64,000 bases of DNA from Cranoglanis bouderius. Its lineage: Eukaryota > Chordata > Actinopteri > Siluriformes > Cranoglanididae. The position numbers and the translations under genes are program-made. Positions 43,138 to 54,293 of the stretch are shown here, one piece after another; positions within the stretch are counted from its first letter, which is position 1; every line of letters begins with the position of its first letter. The notes beneath the pieces were generated by a model. It ran no database searches. It was not told the DNA's origin and saw nothing but the letters and a program-made list of their open reading frames with translations. The DNA lies in NCBI GenBank assembly GCA_023630585.1, contig CM042567.1, positions 16,718,501 through 16,782,500 of the forward strand. The letters are read 5' to 3'.

Positions 43138-43451
43138 GTACTCGCTATGTTCCAGCAACGTATTATAAGCTATAACATCGCCACGACGAATATGGGAATC
43201 ACAAGGCTACGTCGTGGAACATTATTTGGTATGTCGCTGTGACTAATATGGTCCGGTCCGGTTACTTCTTTACAACGTACCAGTTTGGTTGTTTGGAGGT
43301 ACTCGCCACGTTCCCACAACGTACAACTATAACGTCGCCACAACGAATACGGGAATCACAAAGTTAGGAATGTTGTTTGGTACGTCCTTGTGACAAATAT
43401 GGTCCGATCTGGTTACGTCTTCACAACGTAACTGTGTTAGCTTGGAAGGCG
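43138..43451 (+). repeat. Two 161-bp tandem units, ACGT-rich
   Basis: Unit 1 is 43,138-43,298 and unit 2 is 43,299-43,451. Both start gtactcgc and carry gtcgcca or atcgcca, acgaata, gggaatcacaa and a ggtccg phrase. Not coding. Confidence 0.8.
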
Positions 43452-43929
43452 CTGGGAGCTTGGAAAAAGGGTTTTTCTAACAAACGCAAATATGTACGTC
43501 CATGATGTACTTTTCTATTACATTTTGCACATGTTTATGATGAAATATGATATGAAATATAATTGTTTACATTAAAATGCATATATGGATAAAGTGTGAA
43601 TAAGTAAAAAATTTTAAAAATAAAGCTTAGAAAGTCATTATTCATCAAAACGTGTATGTGCTAACTCAAGTGTTCGCTTTCTCAGCTGAAAACGCTATTC
43701 ATAGAGTCTCAAAGTGCTGGGAGCTTGAAAAGGGGTGTAACGGGTGAAACTGGGTACTGCCCCTTTAAGGGTAGCACGTTTGTTTTTGTCTCTCTCCTTT
43801 CTTGGGGAGGATTTTTGTTTTTGGCGAAGGAGAAAATCGGGTGTGCACATGTCTGTAGACAGCTTCTGGCTATATTTTGTTTTTCTTTCTGTTGCTCACT
43901 TTCTTTTTGCTGTTAAACGAGTAACACTG
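43452..43929. other. No gene seen
   Basis: AT-rich; a phrase gctgggagcttgaaaa near 43,450 recurs near 43,712. Confidence 0.45.
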
Positions 43930-44659
43930 TGTTTAGCAGAGGGACTGATAATAGATTATTTTTTTGCCCCTAAACAAATACTACACTCTATAGAAGACAG
44001 CTCACTTGGTAATATCATCATTTCAGCCCCGTGGTCATGTAGTCCAAACTAAGCATTGGTGACTTTATTTTTAAGGATAGTGCTTTTACGTCTTATTTTG
44101 TCTCAGAATTTCAGGTATTTCTTACTATTAATGGCCCTTCTACAAGTGATAAATCTCTTATGTGGGAAACCATAAAAGCCTTTTCAAAGGGTTTGATAAT
44201 CTCTTATATCTTAATCTAATAAAAAGAGAAAACAGGTGGAACAGAGAGTAATTTTGGAGGCTAAAATTAGAAGAACGGAAGCTGAATACACTCAGAAGCC
44301 AAATTCAGATAGATATAAGAAATTATAGTTTTACATTCATTTTTAGGTTCTTTGTTTGTGGGGCAGGTAGAGAAGAGGATTAGTTTTGCTAAACAAAGGC
44401 TTTATGAACATGGTGACAAGGCAGGGAAGTATCTAGCACACCTTATTAGGAAAAAGGCAGACTCTCAAACAATTTTGTCAATAAAAGACCAGTTAGGGTA
44501 TCAACTATTAATAATAGTTTTGTAAGTTTTTTTGAAAATTTATATAAATCTGAGACTTCGGGTGGATCAACAACTCTTATAGATGTTTTCTTTGCTAAAA
44601 TAAATCTTTCTTCTTTAAGTGCTTAACAACAAACAGCCCTTAATAATCCTATCTCAAAA

Positions 44660-46060
44660 GAGGAAGTATTGTCAGTCATTAAAGGACTGCAGATGGGCAA
44701 AGCCTCAGGACAGGATGGTTTGGGTAACGAATTTTATATAGAATTTAGGGACATCTTAGCTGACCTGCTCCTAGAAAATTTTAATTATTCACTGGGAAAA
44801 AGGACCCTCCCACCATCTCTTCGGGAAGCAAATATTGCTTTATTATTAAAAAAAAAGGAATTCACCTGAAGATTGTGCCTCCTACACGCCAATAACTCTT
44901 TTAAACACTGATTTTAAGATCTTGTCTAAAATCCTTGCAACTAGGTTAGAAGGCTTATTACCCCCATCTTATTAATAATGATCAAACAGGCTTTATTAGA
45001 GGTCACAATTCTACTAATAACATGCATAGACTGTTAAATGTCCTTCAGCTTTCACAGCGGCTTAAAGTGGACAGTCTTGTGATCTCTTTGGATGCAGAAA
45101 AGGCATTCGATCGTGTTGAATGGCCTTACCTTTTTTATACATTGTCAAAATTTGGGTTGGGCGATAATTTAATTAATTGGATCAAATTATTATACACGAA
45201 CACTTTAGCAACTGTTAAAACAAATGGTCTGCGCTCTAACAATTTTTGGGTTAATAGGGGAACACGTCAAGGTTGGCCACTCTCGTTCCTTCTTTTTGCG
45301 TTAATAATTTAGCCTCTGGCCAAAGCAATCAGGACTAATCCTGAAATTCATGGTTTTAAGGTAGCCAATAGGCAATATAAAATTACTCTTCAAACAGTGT
45401 GATTTCCAGTGTGATTTCAAACCCGGATTTTCCTCCAGGCATGACTGATATGCGATTTCAATATTGGGCTTCTAAAGGTCTTACTAATTTGAAGGGCCTT
45501 TTTGAGGGTCCCACTCTTATGTCCTTTGGTCAGATCTCTCAAAAAATATGATCTGGATGGCAGGGATTTCTTTTGCTTCCTACAAGTAGGAACTTTATTC
45601 AGAAGGACACTTCACTTCTCTCTGATGTGAGTTCATCAAATCTTGAAGAACAGCTTTTTGAGACTCGGTCAGAGGCATTCTGTCTATGATTAAGAATACA
45701 TCTACACATTATCTTAAAACAATCTGGGAGAAAGAACTTGATATTACAATTTCTGACGATGTATGGGACATGACCTGGAGAAATGCAGAGTCTCTGAGTG
45801 TTTGCAATAGAGTGAGAGCAATCCAGCTTAAATTTCTTCATAGAGCGCACATATCTCCTGCCCAATGCAGCAGATTTAGGGCTGATCTCTCTCCTCTGTG
45901 TTCTAAATGCAAGACAGAAATAGGGACTCTTACCCACTATCTCTGGTTTTGCCATGAGATTCAAATGTTCTGGTGTAAAGTTACTGAAGAGATGAACAAG
46001 ATATTGGAGATCTCCTTGGTTCTGGACCCTGCATATTATTTATTAGGAATATCTTAACTT
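44660..46060 (+). pseudogene. L1-like ORF2 remnant (RT and C-terminus)
   Basis: LQMGKASGQDGLGNEFY (RT entry), a frameshift, TPITLLNTDFKILSKILATR, stops, VDSLVISLDAEKAFDRVEW (catalytic Asp), and RGTRQGWPLSFLLFAL with a stop in place of a residue. The YADD part is lost in a deletion between about 45,400 and 45,650. The C-terminus has CSKCKTEIGTLTHYLWFCH, the CCHC-like motif typical of the L1 clade. 43,940-44,060 holds the tail of the endonuclease. Confidence 0.85.
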
Positions 46061-46461
46061 TTGGGTCTTACTGTACATAAGACAAAGCTCTTTAATATTC
46101 TCACTTTTTGTGCCAGAAAATGTATAATTTTGCAGTGGATTTCGGACAAAGCTCCGACTGTTAAGTTGTAAAATAGGATTATTCTTGATTATGTGTCTCT
46201 AGATTATTTGACATGTAGCATTCATGATAAGGATGCAATATTTCACAATATTTGGGACCCCTTTTTGTCATATAGGAATTGACATCTTAAGCCTCCATCT
46301 TAATAAGAGGATTTGTATGACTGTAATTTAAAGCCCTGGCATCCCTTATACTACCTGGTTAAGCACTGTAATCCGTTTTTATTCTTCTCCTTCTTTTTTG
46401 TCTTCGCATCCCTTACATAAGTCAACACCCCTCCACCCCCCACCCCCTTTTTATTGATTAT

Positions 46462-46969
46462 TGTTACGTCACAGAAAGGGGAGCTGGATGCAAGTGCAGG
46501 GGAAAAGTCACTTTAATAGGAATATATCCAAAAATAACGGAACATCCACAAAAATAGGAATAGGGGAAAAACGTGAGACTAAGGCAAGGTCAAAAACATG
46601 CAAACAGTATCCAAAGGGCTAGGCAATAATCCAAGCTCAAGAAATGTAGAGAAGATCCAAAAAACCAGAATAAACAGTCCAGATAATCAAGGCTTGGTAT
46701 GAGACAGATAAACAAAGTTACTACGCTAATACTTCATGCCAAGGCGAAGAAACAAAGGGCTTTAAATACATGAACAAAACGAAGGATAAACACAAAACAC
46801 CTGAAACACATAATAACAGATTAGAACAGAACCAATGAACATACAGGGGCAGAGACAGGACATGAACCAAAACATAGACGTACATGGCGAAGTAAACAAA
46901 ACGAGTCCATGGATGTGGAAGTGCGCTGCTCACCCGCTTCAGCGAACAACGCGAGGGGAGATCCTAACA
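46462..46969 (-). repeat. Solo LTR, 508 bp, with attat target duplication
   Basis: On the minus strand it starts tgttagg and ends gacgtaaca. The 5-bp attat lies on both sides (46,457-46,461 and 46,970-46,974). It contains a TATA-like tatttaaag and an AATAAA-like signal near its end. No internal region, so it arose by LTR-LTR recombination. It is related to the LTR at 48,380-51,418. Confidence 0.93.
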
Positions 46970-47060
46970 ATTATACTTTGATAAATCTGATCATTTGTAT
47001 TTTATTTGTTCTTTGTTAAAACGTAAGGAAAGCTCAATAAAAATATAATTTTAAAAAATC

Positions 47061-47712
47061 ATCACAAAGATATATTATTATGAATAATCACCATTTACTA
47101 TGAGCAAAATATTTGGTAGTTCTTGTAAATTGCCCTTTTGCTGCCGGATATTTGTCATTTATGTATGACAAATAATATCAAAAGATAATAAAATTCAGAT
47201 GTCGATTCATTTACAGAAGTAAAATTTTTGATACATTTAGTAAATTTCCCATATTATATCCAAATGTCATATATCTCAATAAAGATGACAGAAAGTTAAC
47301 TGGATACCAGGGTACCACTCCACAACGTTATCAATCAGTGACATTTTTTGAGGACGTGGCCATGACGTTTCTGGACTGTTAGCCAAGACTTTACCAAGAC
47401 GTGGTAACAACATTGTCATAAAGTAATATCATGCTGACGAAAAGAGACTAACTGGCTCATCAGAACGTACTGTGTTTGCTGAATGACTGAAAGTTATCTG
47501 GATACCAGGGTACCACGTCTCCACAACATTCTAAATGGGACTAGATAGTGACGTTTTCTGAGGACGTGGCCACTACGTTTCTGGACTGTTAGCCAAGATT
47601 ATGAAAAAATTTAACTTTACCAAGACGTGGTCACAACGTTGTCATAAAGTAATGTCATGCTGATGAAAAGACGACTAACTGGCAATGTCATAAGAACATA
47701 CTGTATTTGCTG
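47061..47712 (-). repeat. Inverted copy of the 25.5-kb unclassified repeat
   Basis: Contains the complement of the tgataacattgtggag units (about 47,310 and about 47,520) and of the AT-rich end (47,061-47,280). Units here are about 200 bp. Same family as 25,525-26,035, opposite strand. Confidence 0.75.
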
Positions 47713-47744
47713 GGAAATAAGTCTATGCTCTCACACTGAGCATA

Positions 47745-48206
47745 GACTGACACAGTTAGCAGAAGATGTTAGTGGAGCACTATTATTCTCCACTGACACA
47801 TCATCATCAAAGTCTGAACTACCTAAATGTTTTCTACTTTTATGTGTGTTGAATGATGAGTATACAATTGTAATTTTTGTAAATGCTTTTGTAAATGACA
47901 GTTCAAATGACTAAACAATGTTGCCTCAGAAAACGGCTGCTTAAAGTTACACATGCAGCATGAAAAAAATGCATGTGCTTCTTCTTCTCTATCTGATCTG
48001 CCTGTGTCATTATGAGACTGTGACAAATGAGTTTTCATTTCATTAAATAACTGAAAAGTACAAATACAACTGTCACAGAGACAAGGCAGAGGGCTAATTC
48101 TTGAATAATGGCTATGCTGCAAATGGTAGTGACTAAATGATTTTGTCCGGGTGTCTAAGGATACAGAACACAACTTGCACCTCCACTCCATTGAATCATC
48201 TGCACC
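47745..48206 (-). pseudogene. Decayed exon with three C2H2-type fingers
   Basis: On the minus strand a splice-acceptor-like tract (pyrimidine-rich, then tttcag) ends at 48,207. The exon then gives three finger-like modules: WRCKLCSVSL with a later HYHLQHSHY, LCDSCICTF with MKTHLSQSH, and CCMCNFKQPFSEATLFSHLN. Near 47,890 a frameshift moves the sequence to YSSFNTHKSRKH, then an acidic Ser-rich stretch. This is the pattern of a multi-copy teleost zinc-finger family whose members often lie in repeat-rich DNA. Whether it is a host gene piece or a mobile element exon is not settled. It is the only candidate non-transposase coding piece here. Confidence 0.5.
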
Positions 48207-48632
48207 CTGAAATTTAAATAACACTTTTTTAGAGTAAGCAGTCATTCAGTTCAACATTAGCACTACACTAAAAATATTCAACCCACTGTTCACTACAATA
48301 GTGTTCGTGAAAAGCTGGCTTAATTATCGGCAAGGTGTTGCATTGTCCCATCAAATGTGTGTAAACACACATATCTTAGTGTTACGTAAACATGGGGGAA
48401 GGCAGGATGCATGTGCAGGGGAAAAGTCAGTTTATTAGGAACAGCTGAATTCGAAAGTAACGGAACACAAAGGAACAGCAAAAATAATCCACTTGAAACA
48501 GGAACATGAATAATCCAAAATGAAGTGAGGCATAAATCCAGGGAGCACAAAACACGAAAAGAAAACAAAACGAAATAACACAAACTCGCAATACGGTGCT
48601 ATGGACTAGGAGCAATGAACTAGGGTCTAAGA

Positions 48633-50972
48633 CAGAGGGGGGCAAACTATGGCCCGCGGGCCATATATGGCCCTCCAGACACTTTTATCCGGCCTGTGAG
48701 GGAGTTTTAAAAAATGCTACATTTGAGTAACGGTTTTAGTTCAGAATTACTAATTTGATGCAATACAAGCGAACGCCATTTGATGGCAGTATAGCACTTG
48801 GTACAGTTAGCTGCTAACTGTTAGCGCCTACAGTAGAATTAGAATGCACTCGGTAACTCGGACATTAATGAGTGAAAATGAGTGTGGCGAAAAAAAGACA
48901 AGTGGACTCTGAATGTCGTGTGTTCAAGGAAGAATGGACAACAAAATACTTCTTCACCAATATTGGACAGAAGGTGGTATGTCTAATATGCCAAGAAAGT
49001 ATTGCGGTATTTAAAGACTACAACCTCAGTCGTCATTTTTCAAGTAAGCATTCGAATCATGCTGTCAACCTGTCACCTGCAGAAAAGGCAAACAAGGCTT
49101 TAAAACTTGCCACAAACTTAAAAGCCCAGCAAAATACATTTACGAAACAGTGCTCTATTCAAGAATCTGTAACGAAAGCTAGTTATGTAGTAGCACATAA
49201 AATTGCAAAGCACAGCAAGCCGTTTTCGGATGGGGAATTTGTGAAAGACTGTATGGTGGAGACTGCTGACATACTTTGTCCTGGTTCTAAAAGTCAATTT
49301 GAGAAAATTAGCTTATCGCCGAGGACAGTTACCAGGCGCGTGGAAGTGATTGCAGAGGAGCTGCTCTCTGAACTAAATAAAAAAGCGGACGGATTCAGTC
49401 TTTTTTCTATCGCACTTGATGAAAGTACTGACATCACAGACACTGCTCAACTTTTGATTTTTGTCAGAGGAATAAACGAAAATTTCGAAATAACAGAAGA
49501 ACTCCTTGGGATGGAATCAATGATGGGAACGACCAGGGGTGTGGATTTGTATGACAGTGTGTCTGTCTGCCTGGAAAAAAAATAACCTGCCGTGGAGAAA
49601 GCTGACAAGCGTCACAACAGATGGATCTAACCGGTAAAAACACTGGACTGCTAAAAAGGTTACAAGACAAAGTAAAGGAAGAAACCCCAAACTCAGAAGA
49701 ACTGATATTTCTTCACTGCATCATACACCAGGAAGCCTTGTGTAAAAGTGTGTTGAAGCTAGAAAATATTGTCAAAGTGGTTGTGAAGCTTGTCAACTTT
49801 ATACGGGCAAGAGCGCTGAACCACCGGCAGTTCACTCAGCTACTTAACGAAATGGAGGCAGACTACCATGACCTCTTGTACCATTCAAATGTGCGCTGGC
49901 TAAGTCTCAGAAATGTGTTTCACTGTGTCTGGGAACTAAAAGGTGAGATAGCAACATTCCTCAATACGATTGGCAAAACTGATGACTTCCCCGAATTACA
50001 AGACACAGACTGGCTGGCCGACCTTGCGTTCGGAGTCCACACACTGAGGCATCTGAATGATCTTAATTTGAGACTTCAGGGAAAGGACGTTTTTGTGCAC
50101 TGTACGGCAACGTGAAAGCGTTCAAGGCCAAACTTGTACTGTTCTCCAGACAGATATCCAGCCGAGATTTCGCTCATTTTCCTACACTGACCGGACTAAG
50201 CACATCAATAACACAGTCTCGCATTGAGAGGTACAGCAGCACTTTGATCGACCTGCATGCAAAATTTTCCCGTCGCTTCACAGACTCTGCAAAAATTGAG
50301 ACTAAGCTTGAACTTGTCGCATGCCCCCTATCTTTTGACAGTGAGAAAGCACCACCAGACGCACAACTGGAACTCATCGACATCCAGTGTGACAGTACTT
50401 TGAAGGAGAAGTTTCAGACAGCACCAGTTAACCAGTTTTATGCCTCACTGGATGAAAAAAAAATTCCCAAACATTAAAAAGCGTGCCCAAAGAATGCTTG
50501 TTTTATCTGGATCCACATATGTGTGTGAACAAACCTACTCAGTCATGAACTACAACAAATCCCAACATATCCTGAGGATCTCTACCTCCAAGATCACTCC
50601 AGACTTTGACACCCTTGCAAGGAGAGGGGACCAGGCTCATTGTTCACATTAACATACTCATAACCATGACTTGAAAAGACAAAGACTAAGGTTCTTCTTC
50701 AGTTTTTATCATACATAGTTTTATGAGGATTGATATGTACATACTAATAACAGTGCAAATGAGATTGTCTGTTGTAAATTTGACCCAATAATAGATATTA
50801 AATAAGAATTTTTGTTTAATGTGTTAATGTGACAAATGTTTCTGTCAGATAATATATGTTCATACCTCCACTGTAAATAAAAGTTCCTTTATTAAGGATT
50901 TGGCATGCGGCCCTTTACTTGGTTTGCAAAACTTGATGTGACCCTCTGGTCTAAAAAGTTTGCCCACCTCTG
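48633..50972 (+). mobile_element. hAT element with both ends and 8-bp target duplication
   Basis: 2,340 bp. Termini cagaggggggcaaact (left) and, at the right, the complement of cagaggtgggcaaac. The 8-bp gtctaaga lies exactly on both sides (48,625-48,632 and 50,973-50,980), as expected for hAT. The transposase is broken. Same family as 18,937-21,335. Confidence 0.95.
48878..50652 (+). pseudogene. hAT transposase, several frame breaks
   Basis: Start MSVAKKRQVDSECRVFKEEW. BED/C2H2 finger CLICQESIAVFKDYNLSRHF at about residues 35-55. IALDESTDITDTAQLLIF near 49,405. A one-base gain in a run of A near 49,580 shifts the frame just before LPWRKLTSVTTDG; further breaks are near 49,630 and 50,095. YVCEQTYSVMNYNKSQ near 50,520 is the C-terminal dimerisation segment. 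It has more damage than the copy at 19.3-21.2 kb. Confidence 0.9.
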
Positions 50973-51418
50973 GTCTAAGAGCTATGGGCGAGAGAATGTG
51001 AGACGAGTGCGAGCGCACAGCACACACAAACATATTACTCTAATACTCCACCCCTGAGTGAACAAAAGAAACGGTTTAAATACGTAGAATTGAACAAGGA
51101 CAAACACGAAACACCTGCAACTCATAATGAAACAATAAAAGGAAAACCAATGAATAAACAGGGGCGGAGACATGACAAACTAGGAACCAATAAACATACA
51201 GAGGCGGAGACATGACGTAAACCAAAACAAAGGCACATGGCAAAGTAAACACACGAGAGTTCATGAATGCATAGTCCAGCAGGTTTTTGTGAATGGAGCT
51301 CGCGCTACTCTCTGTAGTAGCGTGAAGCATGGAATGTGGAAGCGTTCGCGCAGTGAACGACTCTGGGAGTCAGCCGCTCGCTTAGCGAGCGACTTCGCGT
51401 GCTAGGGGTTCCCTAACA

Positions 51419-51662
51419 CTTAGTTAAATTTGCTTAACATAAAACTCCTTAGAAAACCTGTCACAACTTATGATTAGTTTAAACCAAAATATGGATAAAG
51501 TAGATAAAAGTAGATGCATCTACTATGACATTTTGATGGCTCCTCAACTAGCAATGTATTTTTTTTTATCTCAAGCATGTCTAGTATTATTGATTTGACT
51601 TAGTATTATTGACTTGACTTAGTAGCAAGCCGATTCACTGCAGTTATATATTAGCTTTTTTA
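51419..51662. other. No gene seen
   Basis: AT-rich, with a short tandem phrase tagtattattgacttgact near 51,600. Confidence 0.5.
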
Positions 51663-51663
51663 G

Positions 51664-52443
51664 CTCCTGTTCGTCGACGACATCTTTGACGCAACCAAGT
51701 CCCGGGGGCCGCTGCAGGCCCATGTGCAGCGATGGAAAACATGCCTGGACAACTACGGTATGCAACTTAATCTGAAGAAGACGGAGTACATGGAATGCGG
51801 CCCACAATCCGACGGCACTATCACCATCAACAGCGAAGATCTGAAAAAGGCCACTGAGTTCAAGTACCTGGGATCGGTCATCAGCAGCGACGGTGACCTC
51901 ACACCCGATGTCCGAACGCGCGTAGCGGTTGCCTGGGCAAAATGGAGACAGGTCACCGGCATTCTGTGTGACCAATGCATGCCCGATCGGCTCAAGGCCA
52001 AGATCTACAAAACCATCATCCGCCCCGTCACCCTGTATGGCTGCGAGTGCTGGCCCGCAAACACGAGGCACGAAAACGCCCTCCACTCCATGGAGATGCG
52101 CATGCTCTGCTGGTCCCTGGGCCTCACCCTCCACGACCACATCATGAACATAGATGTCAGGAAGCGAATGGGAGTGGTGCCGATCACCGACAAGATACGA
52201 GAGGCGCGGCTGCAGTGGTACGGGCATGTCGTCCGAAGCGACGCCGACTCTGTGGCGAGAGCCGCCCAGTGCCTCAGTCTGCCAGGCAAGCGACCCCGAG
52301 GCCGGCCGAAGAAGCGGTGGATGGACCGCATCAAGGAAGACATGAAAATCGTCAACGCCGCCCCGGAAGACGCCCTCGATCGAGCCAAGTGGAAGAGACT
52401 TTGCAGAACAGCTGACCCTGCAATCCAGCAGGATAGTGCTTAG
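51664..52443 (+). CDS. RTE-like RT C-terminal part, open frame (partial)
   Basis: Open from the FVDD catalytic box through LNLKKTEYMEC, FKYLGSVISSDGDL, ARLQWYGHVVRSD and KRPRGRPKKRWMDRIKEDMK to a stop at 52,441-52,443. The first in-frame ATG is 51,724, but the homology starts at 51,664 with no Met, so this is a fragment and not a real gene start. The GRPKKRW end is typical of RTE-type LINE proteins, but other clades share this look. No stops or frameshifts, unlike every other LINE in the window. Confidence 0.8.
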   Translation, partial: LLFVDDIFDATKSRGPLQAHVQRWKTCLDNYGMQLNLKKTEYMECGPQSDGTITINSEDLKKATEFKYLGSVISSDGDLTPDVRTRVAVAWAKWRQVTGILCDQCMPDRLKAKIYKTIIRPVTLYGCECWPANTRHENALHSMEMRMLCWSLGLTLHDHIMNIDVRKRMGVVPITDKIREARLQWYGHVVRSDADSVARAAQCLSLPGKRPRGRPKKRWMDRIKEDMKIVNAAPEDALDRAKWKRLCRTADPAIQQDSA

Positions 52444-52458
52444 AAGAAGAAGAAGAAA
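51664..52458 (+). mobile_element. 5'-truncated RTE-like LINE, GC-rich, young
   Basis: The insertion starts inside RT at the catalytic box (LLFVDDIFD at 51,664) and ends in a GAA-type tail at 52,443-52,458. Its base composition is much richer in G and C than the flanks. The reading frame is unbroken to its stop. Confidence 0.8.
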
Positions 52459-52804
52459 CAGGTTGATAGGTTTATTTATTATTTTTCAATAATAAAAAAG
52501 AATAAATAATGCCCACGAAAAAGTGCACAAATATGACAAGGCAGTGTTTCTTATTATGAGCAATTAACTCACAATTGACTGAGTTTCACACCTTCAAACA
52601 GATGTGACACTCAAGATGCACCTCACAGATGAGACAACCAGTCTCTGCAGTAGGAGGCCAAAGGAACCCTTAGGTACATTGCTAAGAAAATGAAGCATTC
52701 AGCTACTACAGTATTTACAACAGCATACATCATACCTCGATTTCTTTGTAGATTTAGGAAATTCCACTCCACTCAACTTCTACTTGAGCCAACAAGCTGG
52801 AACA
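52459..52804. other. No gene seen
   Basis: AT-rich spacer. Confidence 0.5.
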
Positions 52805-52997
52805 GGCAGTGGTAGCTCAGTGGTTAAGATGTTAGACTACTGATCAGAAGGTCGTGAGTTCAAATGCCAGCACTGCCAAGCTGCCACTGTGGGCCCTTGA
52901 GCAAGGCCCTTAACCCTCAACTGCTCAGTTGTATAAATTACATAAATGTAAGTTGCTCTGGATAAGGGTGTCTGCCAAATGCCCTAAATGTACAACA
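52805..52997 (+). mobile_element. V-SINE, tRNA-derived
   Basis: A tRNA-like head has an A box (tagctcagtgg at about 52,813) and a B box (ggtcgtgagttcaaa at about 52,850). The V-SINE core (gggcccttgagcaaggccct) and a tail matching the L2 LINE 3' end (gttgctctggataaggg at about 52,952) follow. Not a tRNA gene: the cloverleaf is not complete. No clear target duplication. Confidence 0.93.
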
Positions 52998-53061
52998 AAT
53001 ATAATTTAAACTTAATAAATAAGTTATCTATAGAAGCCCTTTTCCACCATGGAGGGCAAAA

Positions 53062-53152
53062 AAAGAGAATTGCGACTTTATATCTTAGAATTGTGACTTT
53101 ATTTCTCAATTGCGATTTACATCTTGCAATTCTGATGTTTTTACTCGAAATT
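53062..53152 (+). repeat. Short imperfect tandem (ttgcgactttat type)
   Basis: Phrases aattgcgactttat, aattgtgactttat and aattgcgattta follow one another; a common small repeat in fish. Confidence 0.7.
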
Positions 53153-54290
53153 TAGACATTCACTTGACGTTTAATGGGTTACAAAGAATGCACGGCAAAT
53201 GTCATGGAAAATCTCCTTAGCCAAATTAAAACCTCTCAAAGGGTTCAAGATGTCAAAAATCAGACCCAGTGATTTCAGAAAAATCACAAAAGCCGTGATC
53301 ATCTGACAAATACAATCAATGCTCATGCTTTTATAAAATACTAAAACAATGATCTCATTAGGCGGGGTTTTCACATTTTTTTCCTTAATCACATTTCTGA
53401 CGTCTCGCCACAATTATGTTTCTTTCTGCATATCTTATCTATAATTGTGGCGCAAGTTCGGCCAGCTTTTTTATTTATTTATTTATTTATTTTAAAGTTT
53501 TTTATTTTACTGATTTACATCATGGATTTCAACAATACATCTTAAGAAATCACAAACACCAGCTTGACCTACTTTGATTTTAATTTCTCTGATTAATATA
53601 TGGGTTTCTTTCTTACATCTCATATATTGGTCACACATGATTGGATCGCACTTTGATTTCTTAACATAAACCATTTGCTTTAAAAAATATACCATATATT
53701 CCTCCCTTTGGGACTTACTAAGTCCCACCTTCCTCAAGAGAGCAATCTCACAATTCAGTCCCTTCCTTTTACACTAACTAGTGATCAACTACTGATCACT
53801 CCCTCTTTGCAACAACCAAATCATGAAACAACTCTCTTGTGGAGAACAGGACAAAACATCTCCCTCCACACTTGACTAGGAAGGAGATCCTGTCTTCCTA
53901 ACCCTTACATTCAAAAATCAGACATTGTGTTAAAAGCATGTGCATGTATGTGGCTCGGCTCTTGCCCGTAGTTATCACGGTTGTGTAGAGTACAACGGTA
54001 ATTAAACAGAATCAAAAATCCAATAATCATTAAACATAATCAAATACAAAAACAGTTTCTCATAAATGATTACAATAATAAACTTTAATCAATCAATATC
54101 AAATCAATGTGATCAATTACAGTCAGTAGTAAAAATATAAAAACTTAGCGCTCTCTCATTTTGATGGCAGCTGCTTCAGCAGTGTAATGATGTTATTCTT
54201 CAACCCAGATACTTTATGTATCATAGAGGGTCACCCTTGGGGAGAGGTTAGGGGTTTGTTAGAGGTTAGCACTTACACCCAGGGTATGGC
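53153..54290. other. No gene seen; may contain the retrovirus 3' LTR
   Basis: A (TTTA)n run at about 53,471-53,493. The minus-strand ORFs 53,171-53,413 and 53,507-53,737 match nothing I know. The part nearest 54,290 would be the 3' LTR of the retrovirus, with TATA-like and AATAAA-like strings on the minus strand, but no second copy allows a boundary. Confidence 0.4.
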
Positions 54291-54293
54291 TCA

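Larger units (their letters stand above)
43930..47060 (+). mobile_element. L1-like LINE, decayed, with a solo LTR inside
   Basis: Protein pieces in order: the end of the endonuclease (44,000), RT (44,660-45,360) and the C-terminal zinc region (45,680-46,060). The 3' region reaches about 47,060 with caataaaaatataatttt. A solo LTR with its own target duplication splits the 3' region at 46,462-46,969. Confidence 0.82.
48380..51418 (-). repeat. Solo LTR with cttag target duplication, holding a hAT element
   Basis: LTR parts 48,380-48,632 and 50,981-51,418 together make about 690 bp. On the minus strand it starts tgttagg and ends cgtaaca. The 5-bp cttag stands on both sides (48,375-48,379 and 51,419-51,423). 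It is related to the solo LTR at 46,462-46,969, mainly through its cgtaaca end region and general order. The hAT insertion is bounded by gtctaaga. Confidence 0.93.

Noticed and set aside
52805..52880. tRNA gene
   Set aside because: A and B boxes are present but the cloverleaf is incomplete and a SINE core and LINE tail follow; it is a V-SINE head. The same holds for 63,113.
53507..53737. 76-codon minus-strand ORF as a gene
   Set aside because: No recognisable domain, no start context, AT-rich surroundings; it may be part of the retrovirus 3' end.
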